Assembly (NCBI GenBank): GCA_017512555.1
Contig: JAFWFE010000085.1
Span: 1-61,022, forward strand
DNA: 61,022 bases
DNA from: Solobacterium sp.
Lineage (GTDB): Bacteria; Bacillota_I; Bacilli_A; Erysipelotrichales; Erysipelotrichaceae
Direction of reading: 5' to 3'
How positions within the stretch are numbered: position 1 is the stretch's first letter; the number at the start of each line of letters is the position of its first letter. Positions 1 to 7,638 of this stretch are shown piece by piece. Under the pieces are notes generated by a model, which ran no database searches, had not been told where the DNA came from, and saw nothing but the letters and a program-made list of their open reading frames with translations. The translations under genes were made by a program, and so were the position numbers.

Positions 1-1
1 A

Positions 2-1558
2 ATCCAACAGGTACAGATCTACCGTCAGGGTGCGGAAGTCACCCGGAATGGTAAAGCTGACCTTCAGGAAGGACAGAATACCTTGCATATCCGAGGCTTA
101 AGCACACAATCCGATTTTGACAGTGCCAGACTCTATTTCCCAGCAGGAATCCAGCTGACAGATATCCGCTTCTTCTACCAGGACGATGATGAAGAAACTG
201 AAAGTGATCAGATTCGTGAAGAAATCAATGAACGGAAACAGAATATTGAACTCTGTGAGTTACAGATCAATCTCTGGAAAGAAAACGGCAATTTTTCCGG
301 ACGCAGTGAACAGAATATCCAGGAGATCCAGAAATACATCACTTCTCTCCCCGGGCAGATTTCCCTGCTTCAGAAAAAGATCATCCTGGAAAAGAAAGAA
401 GTCAAACGTCTGGAGAAAAAACTGAACGAAGTTCTCCGTAAGGAACAGCAGCCGGTTCTCTGTGCTGAGATCATTTCTGAGAAAGCCGGTACCTATCCTT
501 TTGAACTGACCTACCATGACAACGCCGCATCCTGGATGCCGGTCTATGAGCTTCATACAAACGCGAAAGACCCGATGACCCTGAAAGTACGCGCAAGGAT
601 CTTCCAGAATACCGCGGAAGACTGGAAGGATATCAAGGTATCCCTGTTTACCGGCAACCCTTCCGTACAGAGTGACTTACCTGTACTGGATCCCGTATAC
701 CTGAGTTTCTCCCGTCCTGAGCCAAAGCGGAGAATGCTCTCTTCCGCAATGGCCGGAGGCAGGAATATGGCCAAGGCAGCGATGCCGATGATGGCCATGG
801 AAGATACTGCCGTAGAAGAAACTGCCGAACTGGATATGATGGAGATGCCTACAGCGGAGATCAACACTTCGGAGACCATGACCGAGTATGTTCTCCCCGG
901 CACAAAGGATATTCCTGCAGATACCGAAGGCACTATGGCTGACCTGCAGAAGTATGAGATTCCCTGTGAGTACCGGATCACTGCTTTCCCGAAATTGAAT
1001 CCCCGGGCTTTCCTTACCGCAGATTTCAAGAGCGCGGATCTTCCTGCCATGGTCAGCGGGAAAACTTCCATCTATCTTGATGATACATATGTAGGTTCTA
1101 CTTCGATCAAGAGAGACCGGGATAAGGAAACCCTTTCTATCTCCCTGGGCAAAGAAGAAGCCATCCATGTCAGCCGTACCGAGAAGAAGAAAAAGACAAC
1201 CGAAGCCTTACTCAAAAACCAGAAGACGACAGAATACACATATGAATTATCTGTTCTGAACAACAAGGATCAGGAAGTCAAGGTAACGGTATATGACCAG
1301 ATGCCGGTATCCCAGGATAAGAGTATTGTGACAGAGGTCGTGAATAACGATCGTGCAAGTGCGGATGACCACGGTATTCTGACCTGGAATATCACAGTCC
1401 CCGCCGGACAGTCTAAGACATTGGTTAATGCGTATAAAGTCAGCTGGCCGAAGGATAAAGCCATCTACGAGACAAAAAACAATGTTCGTTTCTGCCCGGT
1501 GTGCGGTGCTAAAGTATACGGTCCGTACTGCCCGGAATGCGGCGCCGAAGTGGAATAG
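2..1558 (+). CDS. DUF4139/DUF4140 (MuiA-like) protein with C-terminal zinc ribbon, 5' partial
   Basis: The reading frame is open from base 2, so the start lies outside the window. About 518 residues are visible. The first part (IYRQGAEVTRNGKADLQEG) resembles the beta-rich DUF4140 N-terminal domain. A charged coiled coil follows, around visible residues 60-150, then a large beta domain of the DUF4139 type ending with VNAYKVSWP. This is the architecture of the mucoidy-inhibitor MuiA family, whose biochemical role is unknown. A Met- and Glu-rich low-complexity stretch lies mid-protein. The extreme C-terminus carries a two-knuckle zinc ribbon (CPVCGAK, CPECGAE), which is unusual for the family as I recall it. 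It may be made with the next gene, 9 bases downstream on the same strand. Confidence 0.75.
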   Translation: MQQVQIYRQGAEVTRNGKADLQEGQNTLHIRGLSTQSDFDSARLYFPAGIQLTDIRFFYQDDDEETESDQIREEINERKQNIELCELQINLWKENGNFSGRSEQNIQEIQKYITSLPGQISLLQKKIILEKKEVKRLEKKLNEVLRKEQQPVLCAEIISEKAGTYPFELTYHDNAASWMPVYELHTNAKDPMTLKVRARIFQNTAEDWKDIKVSLFTGNPSVQSDLPVLDPVYLSFSRPEPKRRMLSSAMAGGRNMAKAAMPMMAMEDTAVEETAELDMMEMPTAEINTSETMTEYVLPGTKDIPADTEGTMADLQKYEIPCEYRITAFPKLNPRAFLTADFKSADLPAMVSGKTSIYLDDTYVGSTSIKRDRDKETLSISLGKEEAIHVSRTEKKKKTTEALLKNQKTTEYTYELSVLNNKDQEVKVTVYDQMPVSQDKSIVTEVVNNDRASADDHGILTWNITVPAGQSKTLVNAYKVSWPKDKAIYETKNNVRFCPVCGAKVYGPYCPECGAEVE

Positions 1559-1567
1559 CAACATAGT

Positions 1568-2347
1568 ATGACCAAAGACCAGGAATTATTTGTCCAGATC
1601 TACAGGAACGGCGAGAAAGCCCTGGAAAGCTATGAATCGCTGTCCCTGTACTACGCGGCATTATCCCTGTACGAAGAGATCCGGGATTCCAAGATCAAAG
1701 ATGCGGCACAGGAGATCATCCGTGGTCTGGATGAATGGACAAATCATTACTCGGATTCACGTCTCCTGGCTGCTTTAAAAAGCTGGGAAGATCATTACAT
1801 CCGCATACAGAAACCGGATACAAGCTTGCATATCGATGAATCAGAGAATGGTTTTGCGCAGGGATGCCTGGATATTTACCAGTTATATCTGAATCACGAT
1901 ATCTTATTCAGTGAAGCAGGTCCGACAATTCTGAATCTGGCCAAGATGGGCAGAGAACGTCACTACAACGAAGATCTCTGCCGTACCATGGATAGTCTTG
2001 GCCATGCCTTAAGCATCGGTATGACATCCATGATGATCGAACCTGTGGAGACGTTAAAGGCATTTCTGAAAAGAAAAAGTCCTGAGGAGAAGATCATTCC
2101 TGACAGGACTCACTTACGGGATATCTTATATCTGATTCCGGAGAATACATTTCTGAAGATATGTTGTTTCGAAAAGCCTGTCACAGACCTCAGGAAAAGA
2201 ATACTCTATGAGGATCTTCTCTCCTACCGGGATATTTCTTCCGGCTTGCTGGATCAACCGGTAATCTCCATCGAACCGAAATACGATGAAGCGGAAGACT
2301 TTGCGTTAAGTCTGGAAGTATGGTTGCTACAGGAGGATCATTCCTAA
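1568..2347 (+). CDS. hypothetical helical protein, 259 aa
   Basis: I do not recognise this protein. It is predicted to be mostly alpha-helical and acidic, with no signal peptide or membrane segment, so it is probably cytoplasmic. A stretch near residues 20-60 looks like a TPR-type or helical-bundle segment (YESLSLYYAALSLYEEI), but no repeat can be shown by eye. It starts 9 bases after the DUF4139 gene stop and so probably shares its transcript. Its last codons form the left arm of an intrinsic terminator and overlap, tail to tail, the stop of the 46-residue ORF on the other strand. Confidence 0.7.
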   Translation: MTKDQELFVQIYRNGEKALESYESLSLYYAALSLYEEIRDSKIKDAAQEIIRGLDEWTNHYSDSRLLAALKSWEDHYIRIQKPDTSLHIDESENGFAQGCLDIYQLYLNHDILFSEAGPTILNLAKMGRERHYNEDLCRTMDSLGHALSIGMTSMMIEPVETLKAFLKRKSPEEKIIPDRTHLRDILYLIPENTFLKICCFEKPVTDLRKRILYEDLLSYRDISSGLLDQPVISIEPKYDEAEDFALSLEVWLLQEDHS

Positions 2348-2367
2348 TCAGGATGATCCTCTTTTTT
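2333..2367 (+). terminator. intrinsic terminator overlapping two stop codons
   Basis: A perfect 9-base stem (GAGGATCAT / ATGATCCTC) with an 11-base loop is followed by six T. The stem includes the last codons of the upstream + strand gene, and the loop holds the stops of both convergent genes. Confidence 0.8.
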
Positions 2368-2484
2368 CTCTTCTTTGGGTTTTTCTTCTTTTGTGACGAG
2401 GTTGTCCAGGATTGCCGCAACTACACATAGTGATGCGGAAATCAGTACACTTAAACTTAATCCTAATCCAAATCTTCTTTTCAT
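2344..2484 (-). CDS. 46-residue membrane miniprotein at the end of the polymerase operon
   Basis: The ATG overlaps the TGA of the YolD-like gene by four bases (ATGA), the usual sign of translational coupling. The product begins MKRRFGLGLSLSVLISASL, has one hydrophobic helix of about 20 residues (positions 6-28), and ends in a Lys/Glu-rich tail (EEKPKEEKKEDHPD). It would be a single-pass membrane peptide with a charged end. No family is recognised. The coupling and the clean hydrophobic/charged pattern support it being real. Its stop lies in the convergent terminator. Confidence 0.6.
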   Translation of the reverse strand: MKRRFGLGLSLSVLISASLCVVAAILDNLVTKEEKPKEEKKEDHPD

Positions 2485-2894
2485 TCTTCTTCCTCCATCT
2501 GGATATCCAGAATATCTTCTGCCGGGATATATTGCCTGTCTGTACTGACCAGTGTATGCGTAATCTCATCCACTGCTTTCAGTAAGATCGTTCTGGTCAC
2601 ATATCTCCCGCCTTGTTTATACTCATCCGGTTCAAAGTACGTTACGATGATCTTCGGCTGTTCTTCGATTCTGGTTTTGAGGTACTGCAGGATACGGTCC
2701 AGATTCTCCCGTTCGTTTTCATCTTGTTCAATCTTCTTATCGGTTAACCTGGCGGTTTCCTTCACCATGGAGTCATACCCGGTCAGTGCCGCAAACGGCG
2801 CAAACTGGGCTGCCCTGTCAGCTCTTGACATCTGCGGATGTACCTTGGACACATGGTGCGGCAGATACAGGATATCTTCATATTTACTGCTCAT
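2481..2894 (-). CDS. YolD-like protein, partner of Y-family polymerase
   Basis: This 137-residue protein starts with a short segment typical of the group (HHVSKVHPQMSRADRAAQFA, then PFAALTGYD). A YolD-like beta domain follows (IVTYFEPDEYKQGGRYVT). YolD-like proteins are commonly encoded beside UmuC/UvrX-type translesion polymerases in Firmicutes and plasmids, and are thought to act with them much as UmuD acts with UmuC. Its ATG overlaps the polymerase stop by four bases, so the two are almost certainly translated together. The charged end (MEEEE) is followed directly by the coupled 46-residue ORF. Confidence 0.8.
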   Translation of the reverse strand: MSSKYEDILYLPHHVSKVHPQMSRADRAAQFAPFAALTGYDSMVKETARLTDKKIEQDENERENLDRILQYLKTRIEEQPKIIVTYFEPDEYKQGGRYVTRTILLKAVDEITHTLVSTDRQYIPAEDILDIQMEEEE

Positions 2895-4408
2895 GAGCGA
2901 TGTCCTCCGATCTGCTTGTTACGGTCTCTCTGAGTGGCTCCTTCTTCAAAGTCTGTTCCCTTGAGGATTGCGTTTTTCCCATATTTCTTCTTGATGGTGA
3001 GAATCGCTTCCTGTACTCTTTTTTCTTTCTGCAGTTCTTCTTTTTCTTTCTCTGCAGAGGTATCTTCAGGGTCTGCGAAGAGATCCAGCTGTTCATGTTG
3101 TACATCCGGCAGATCGGCTTGTTTCTTTACGTTAATGGCTGTTACGGATATTCTGCGGATCAGTAATGCCGGGTCGACGATCTCCCGGTATAATTTCAGC
3201 ACAGCGTCCGTAATATACTTCGACGAAGCACTCACAAAGCGCATATTCGCTGTTCCATGCGCATGTTTGGGGGTAAGCCGTCCGTAGTAATCTTTTGCGA
3301 TTTCTCCTTGATACTGGCTTTTGGCATTGGGATTATCCAGACTGGCAGTATCATAACCGATGGATAATACAACCTGGCTCGTAACCAGTCCTTTCGCCAC
3401 CAGATCCAGCGTCAGCGTATCCAGCATCTCCCGTACGATGATCATCGCTTTCTCATACGTATATGGTTCAGATAATACCTGTCCGATACCCACACTGTTG
3501 GAGGACGGCCGGTAATTCTTGATATCCTGCATCGTACATGGTTCATAGCCCCAGGCATGATCAATCAGTAATTCCGCGTTGATTCCAAACATCTTGTATA
3601 ACAGATCTTCGTTATACCGGTCTTCAAATTTACCCACGGAACATCTCGCAATATCCCCCATGGTATTCAGACCAATCTCCTCCAGACGCCGCATATATCC
3701 TCTGCCTACTCTCCAGAAATCATCCAGAGGCCGGTGATCCCAGAGTAACTTCCGGTAAGAGATTTCATCCAGTTCGGCAATTCTCACGCCGTCACTGTCT
3801 GCCGGCATACGCTTGGCCACGATATCCATCGCCACCTTTGCCAGATACATGTTTGTGCCGATTCCTGCTGTAGCGGTAATTCCCGTGGTCCGCAGGACAT
3901 CCCGGATGATATGAATAGCCAGTTCATGTGCTGTCATCTTGTAGATCTTCAGGTAATCGGTCACGTCCATGAATACTTCATCCACAGAGTATACATGGAT
4001 ATCTTCCGGGGCGATGTACTTCAGGTAGATATCATAAATGATCGTGCTGTACTCCATGTAGAAAGCCATTCTCGGTACAGCCGTAATATAATCTAATTCC
4101 AGCTCTTCATCTGCCCTGACATCAGGATCATGGTAGGATTTCCCCCGGAATGCCCGGAAAGAGATCTTCTTACTGCGTTCACGATTGATTTCTTTTACCT
4201 TCTGCACAACTTCAAATAATCTGGCTCTGCCAGAGATTCCGTAGGCTTTCATGGACGGTGAAACAGCCAGGCAGATGGTCTTCTCCGTCCGGCTTAAATC
4301 TGCCACAACCAGATTTGTGGTCAGGGGATCCAAACCTCTTTCTACGCATTCTACACTGGCATAGAAAGACTTCAGATCGATACATACATAGACTCTGTTT
4401 TCTTCCAC
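2891..4408 (-). CDS. Y-family (UmuC/DinB-type) DNA polymerase
   Basis: This is a translesion DNA polymerase of the Firmicutes UvrX/UmuC-like subgroup. The palm begins with CIDLKSFYASVECVERG, carrying the first catalytic Asp. The second catalytic site is VYSVDEVFMDVT. A helix-hairpin-helix thumb (LEEIGLNTMGDIARC) and a little-finger domain follow. I chose the GTG at 4408 (VEENRVYVCIDLK), which matches the usual start a few residues before the first catalytic strand. The longer frame would begin at 4447 inside a terminator hairpin. A -10-like TACAAT ends only seven bases upstream of the GTG, so the mRNA may be nearly leaderless. No SOS box was seen. It is followed by coupled YolD-like and miniprotein genes. 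Confidence 0.88.
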   Translation of the reverse strand: MEENRVYVCIDLKSFYASVECVERGLDPLTTNLVVADLSRTEKTICLAVSPSMKAYGISGRARLFEVVQKVKEINRERSKKISFRAFRGKSYHDPDVRADEELELDYITAVPRMAFYMEYSTIIYDIYLKYIAPEDIHVYSVDEVFMDVTDYLKIYKMTAHELAIHIIRDVLRTTGITATAGIGTNMYLAKVAMDIVAKRMPADSDGVRIAELDEISYRKLLWDHRPLDDFWRVGRGYMRRLEEIGLNTMGDIARCSVGKFEDRYNEDLLYKMFGINAELLIDHAWGYEPCTMQDIKNYRPSSNSVGIGQVLSEPYTYEKAMIIVREMLDTLTLDLVAKGLVTSQVVLSIGYDTASLDNPNAKSQYQGEIAKDYYGRLTPKHAHGTANMRFVSASSKYITDAVLKLYREIVDPALLIRRISVTAINVKKQADLPDVQHEQLDLFADPEDTSAEKEKEELQKEKRVQEAILTIKKKYGKNAILKGTDFEEGATQRDRNKQIGGHRS

Positions 4409-4414
4409 AGTATT

Positions 4415-4444
4415 ATTGTATAAGAAAACCTGTGCGTTTTTCAG
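4415..4444 (-). promoter_or_regulatory. candidate promoter of the polymerase operon inside a terminator
   Basis: On the minus strand CTGAAA (4439-4444), an 18-base spacer and TACAAT (4415-4420) resemble a sigma-A promoter. The -35 lies in the loop of the upstream gene's terminator, and the predicted start site falls on or beside the GTG start codon at 4408. Confidence 0.4.
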
Positions 4445-4452
4445 CACAGGTT
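4424..4452 (-). terminator. terminator of the zinc-ribbon membrane protein gene
   Basis: A perfect 9-base stem (AACCTGTGC / GCACAGGTT) with an 8-base loop is followed by TTTTC on the minus strand, eight bases after the upstream stop. Confidence 0.7.
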
Positions 4453-4459
4453 AATTGTT

Positions 4460-5284
4460 TTACGGGATAACCTTGAAATCATCCAGAACCGGTAACTTAT
4501 CGGTCTTATCCAGGGCTGTAAATGCGACAGCAATGATCCAGAGTATACCGGTGATCCAGTAGATAGGTCTGCCGACGATTGGCAGATATCTCAACAGAGA
4601 TAACATGTTCAGGATCAAGGCACGATTCAGAGCTGTCTTCATATACTCCGAACGTTCACTGCTGGTGCTGAAGAAGCCGATTGCCCAGCCGATCCAGGTA
4701 ATATAACTGATGATAGCCAGAAGTTTCTGGTTGGAACCTGCAGTCTTAGGCTTCGCAGCTGCCTGCTGGGCCGGTCTTACGGTTTCTTTCTGTTCCGCTT
4801 TCTTCGCCTGTTCACGGGCTCTTTCTCTTTCGTACTGTTCTACACGGGCACGACGTTCTTCACGTTCTTTTTCTTTCAGCGCAATTAATTCTTCTGTCTT
4901 GGAAGTACGCATTTCCAGTTTGGGTTCCGGTTTCTCATTCAGGTGATTCTCCGGCATATCCAGATTGACGGTTGGTGTAATACTGATCTGTGCCTGGGCA
5001 TTGCCTGCTGTCTGCACACCCGGCTGTTGTGTCAGGATTGCGGAAAGATCCGGTTCCTCTTCCAGTTCCGCCTCCATCTTGGCCATATGCGCGTCAATCG
5101 ATTCTTCCAGTTCCAGACTTACATTCTTGACAGTTTCCGCTGCTTCTGTGACAGTTTCCTTTACTTCCTGTACAGCTTCTTCCGCTGCCTGTGCAACCTC
5201 TTCACCAGTCACAAGTTTTGTCCCGCAGTTAGAACAGAACAACGCATCATTATCGTTTTCCGCACCACATTTGAAACATTTCAT
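4460..5284 (-). CDS. zinc-ribbon membrane protein with Tic20/DUF4870-like C-terminus
   Basis: The 274-residue product starts with a two-knuckle zinc ribbon (MKCFKCGAEND, LFCSNCGTKL). An acidic Ala/Glu-rich coiled coil follows, then a linker and a strongly charged Arg/Glu helix around residues 130-170. The last 90 residues are hydrophobic, with about three membrane helices (LLAIISYITWIGWAIGFF, ALILNMLSLLRYLPIVG, GILWIIAVAFTALD). The pattern ALILNMLSLL...P.VG...LPVL is typical of DUF4870/Tic20-like small membrane domains. Function is unknown. A clear GGAGG lies 9 bases before the ATG, and the gene has its own terminator, so it is probably monocistronic. Confidence 0.75.
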   Translation of the reverse strand: MKCFKCGAENDNDALFCSNCGTKLVTGEEVAQAAEEAVQEVKETVTEAAETVKNVSLELEESIDAHMAKMEAELEEEPDLSAILTQQPGVQTAGNAQAQISITPTVNLDMPENHLNEKPEPKLEMRTSKTEELIALKEKEREERRARVEQYERERAREQAKKAEQKETVRPAQQAAAKPKTAGSNQKLLAIISYITWIGWAIGFFSTSSERSEYMKTALNRALILNMLSLLRYLPIVGRPIYWITGILWIIAVAFTALDKTDKLPVLDDFKVIP

Positions 5285-5364
5285 ATGATTTATCCTCCAG
5301 ATACTTTCCTATATCATCACACAATTCTGTGAATTACACAAAACAATTTCTGTTTCGGAAGAAC

Positions 5365-6039
5365 CTAAAGATCCGTAAGTTTTCCCTGATTCAGGAATAC
5401 CCTGTGATCACTGAGATTTGATACTTCGTTGGAGTGTGTCACCGCAATGATCGTCTTCCCATACTGCTGGGCAAGCATCTGGAATAGCTTGATGATCTCT
5501 TTCTCGGTTTCCGTATCCAGGTTTCCTGTAGGCTCATCCGCGAAGATCAGATCTACGTTTGAAGCGATTGCCCGGGCAATGGCTACACGCTGCTGTTCAC
5601 CACCGGACAGTTTATTGATCATACGATCCGCCTTGGTTTTGGTTATACCAACCATTTCTAACAAGGCATACGCCAGTTCCGATTTATTACCGGGAAGCTT
5701 GTTATCGGTTTCTGTCATTGCCAGTAAGATATTCTCCAGTCCGGTCAGGTAATTGATCAGGTTATAGGACTGGAAGACAACACCAACTTTATTCCGGCGA
5801 TACTTGTATAAGCCGATCTTATCGACATCTTCTCCGTCAAAGTATACCTTCCCGGATTCCTGTTTATCCAGACCTGCCATGATACTTAACAACGTAGTCT
5901 TACCGGAACCTGATGGTCCAAGGATCGTATAGAAGGTTCCTTCCTCAAATTCATAACTCAGATTCTTCAGGATCTCACGCTTGAAGCCACCGTCAATATA
6001 CCCGTAACAGATATTTTCCAGTTTCAGTATTGTACTCAT
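5365..6039 (-). CDS. ABC transporter ATP-binding protein (MacB/LolD type)
   Basis: This 224-residue ATPase has a Walker [10 protein letters not shown] near residue 43, a Q-loop ([13 protein letters not shown]), the signature [14 protein letters not shown], Walker B ([12 protein letters not shown]) and an H-loop (IAVTHS). The sequence around the signature and the D-loop GNLD are typical of the MacB/LolD/FtsE group. That group powers extracytoplasmic mechanotransmission rather than ordinary import. Its start lies 8 bases after the permease stop, so the two form one transporter. The substrate cannot be read from the sequence; lipoprotein release or peptide export are possible for this group. Confidence 0.9.
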   Translation of the reverse strand: MSTILKLENICYGYIDGGFKREILKNLSYEFEEGTFYTILGPSGSGKTTLLSIMAGLDKQESGKVYFDGEDVDKIGLYKYRRNKVGVVFQSYNLINYLTGLENILLAMTETDNKLPGNKSELAYALLEMVGITKTKADRMINKLSGGEQQRVAIARAIASNVDLIFADEPTGNLDTETEKEIIKLFQMLAQQYGKTIIAVTHSNEVSNLSDHRVFLNQGKLTDL

Positions 6040-6047
6040 AAAGCCTC

Positions 6048-7622
6048 CTAATTCTGTTCCAGCAGAATCTGCTTGGGATTCAGCCTCATGATCATAAAGG
6101 AAGGAATAATGATGGAAATCATGACAACCAGCGTACCGATCACGTAGATCTCCGCAATCAGTACCGGTGATACTTTCACTTCATACTGGGACAGCAGATC
6201 TTCCTGAGTAACATTGGTGAAGTAATTGTTATCCCCGTACCAGTAATAGTTGCCCTCATTATTCAGGTCGGAGTATTCCGCTTCACTGGCAGTCTGGTAA
6301 TCCAGCACCATATCTCCGACTCTTCCCGCCAGCATGGATCCGCTCGCCGATGCCAGAGTAAACGACAACAAGGCAATCAGGAATAATTCTGCGAATAACT
6401 GCAGGACGATCTTCACCTTGGATACACCCAGGGACAACATGACACCGATCTCATATTCCCTGGTTTTCAGTGTCAGCGCCGTGACGAGAGAGATAATGAC
6501 TACAGCGTTGATGATCACGATCCAGACAATGACGTTGGAGAAGAAACTCAGGGTATCCAGAGGTCTGGCAAGTTTCTTGAATGTTTCGTTATTTGCGTTC
6601 AGTTTCAGATATTCCCCAAGGTCAGCCTGGTGATCACGGACAAAGTCTTCTACTTCCAGAGGATCATTCAGTAAATAGATGATTCTGGAAGGTTCTGTCA
6701 TACTTCTGCGGTATTCCTCTTCGTCAAAGTCGGTATAATATTCCGGATGAAGTTTCTGTTCCGTAGTAGTCATCTTCAACATGGACTCCACATAAGCGCT
6801 CATCGGTACGACCAGGATATTCTGCGGAGATTCATAGGGACTCATCCAGCGGAAGTTCTCACTGTTGGGATCCACCTGGTTCTTGTTGTTAAAGATACCG
6901 ACGATCTCATACTCCTCACGGAAATCATCCGCAGATACTTCTCCGCCGGATTCCTGGACCAGACTGTCAATGTAGTTCAGATCATTGTATGAGAATGCGA
7001 TCGTATCTCCTACACGCAGGTTATTCACTTCTGCCATTTCCTCCGTGATACATACATGGGGTGCCGCGGAATCGATATCATCCTGGTTGATAAACCTGCC
7101 GGAAGTAATCGTGTATGTCTCATCCGCAATCTCGATCATATTCGGGTACTGTGTCCCGTAGATCATGATGTCCGGTTCACGGTATTCATGCGCAACGCCG
7201 TTTTCATCGATGTAAGACCCGTAATCCGTATTCTTGGTATCCTCGTTCCCTACCGGGACATGTTCAAAGCCAAGAGAGTAACCAATCGCAGTCTGGGTAA
7301 AATTGAAGGCTTTGACACGGGAGTCCTGGGTCAGGGCTTCTGCGGTTTCCTTATTGATCCGGGGATAGTTGTTGTATGCATTATTGATCTCATCTTCATC
7401 GGTCAGCGTGTTGATATAGTCCCAGAATTTTTCATAATCGACTTCATAACTGACTGCTGCCCGCATCTGTTTACGGGTCAGTACCTTTGCGTTCTCCGCT
7501 GCCTGTGAAATACCAAGACCCAGAATTACCAGATTACCAATAAGAAAGAATGTAATCATCAGTAAGACGGATTTTGTAGGTCTTCTTGTGATATATTTCC
7601 AGGCTCTGTTCAATGCGTTCAT
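6048..7622 (-). CDS. FtsX/MacB-type ABC transporter permease
   Basis: The 524-residue protein has one N-terminal membrane helix (SVLLMITFFLIGNLVILGLGI). A large extracytoplasmic domain of about 320 residues with MacB-like periplasmic-core features follows, then three C-terminal helices (VIVWIVIINAVVIISLVTAL, LFAELFLIALLSFTLASASG, IAEIYVIGTLVVMISIIIP). LKTREYEIGVMLSLGVSKVKI is the conserved FtsX/MacB coupling segment. It is paired with the ATPase gene 8 bases downstream, and the PASTA protein gene ends 16 bases upstream, so all three may be cotranscribed. Confidence 0.88.
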   Translation of the reverse strand: MNALNRAWKYITRRPTKSVLLMITFFLIGNLVILGLGISQAAENAKVLTRKQMRAAVSYEVDYEKFWDYINTLTDEDEINNAYNNYPRINKETAEALTQDSRVKAFNFTQTAIGYSLGFEHVPVGNEDTKNTDYGSYIDENGVAHEYREPDIMIYGTQYPNMIEIADETYTITSGRFINQDDIDSAAPHVCITEEMAEVNNLRVGDTIAFSYNDLNYIDSLVQESGGEVSADDFREEYEIVGIFNNKNQVDPNSENFRWMSPYESPQNILVVPMSAYVESMLKMTTTEQKLHPEYYTDFDEEEYRRSMTEPSRIIYLLNDPLEVEDFVRDHQADLGEYLKLNANNETFKKLARPLDTLSFFSNVIVWIVIINAVVIISLVTALTLKTREYEIGVMLSLGVSKVKIVLQLFAELFLIALLSFTLASASGSMLAGRVGDMVLDYQTASEAEYSDLNNEGNYYWYGDNNYFTNVTQEDLLSQYEVKVSPVLIAEIYVIGTLVVMISIIIPSFMIMRLNPKQILLEQN

Positions 7623-7638
7623 TGGTTAGCCTCCTGTA

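Noticed and set aside
1568..2347. Assignment of the 259-residue protein to a TPR family
   Set aside because: Only one helical hairpin looks TPR-like; no repeated signature residues could be aligned by eye.
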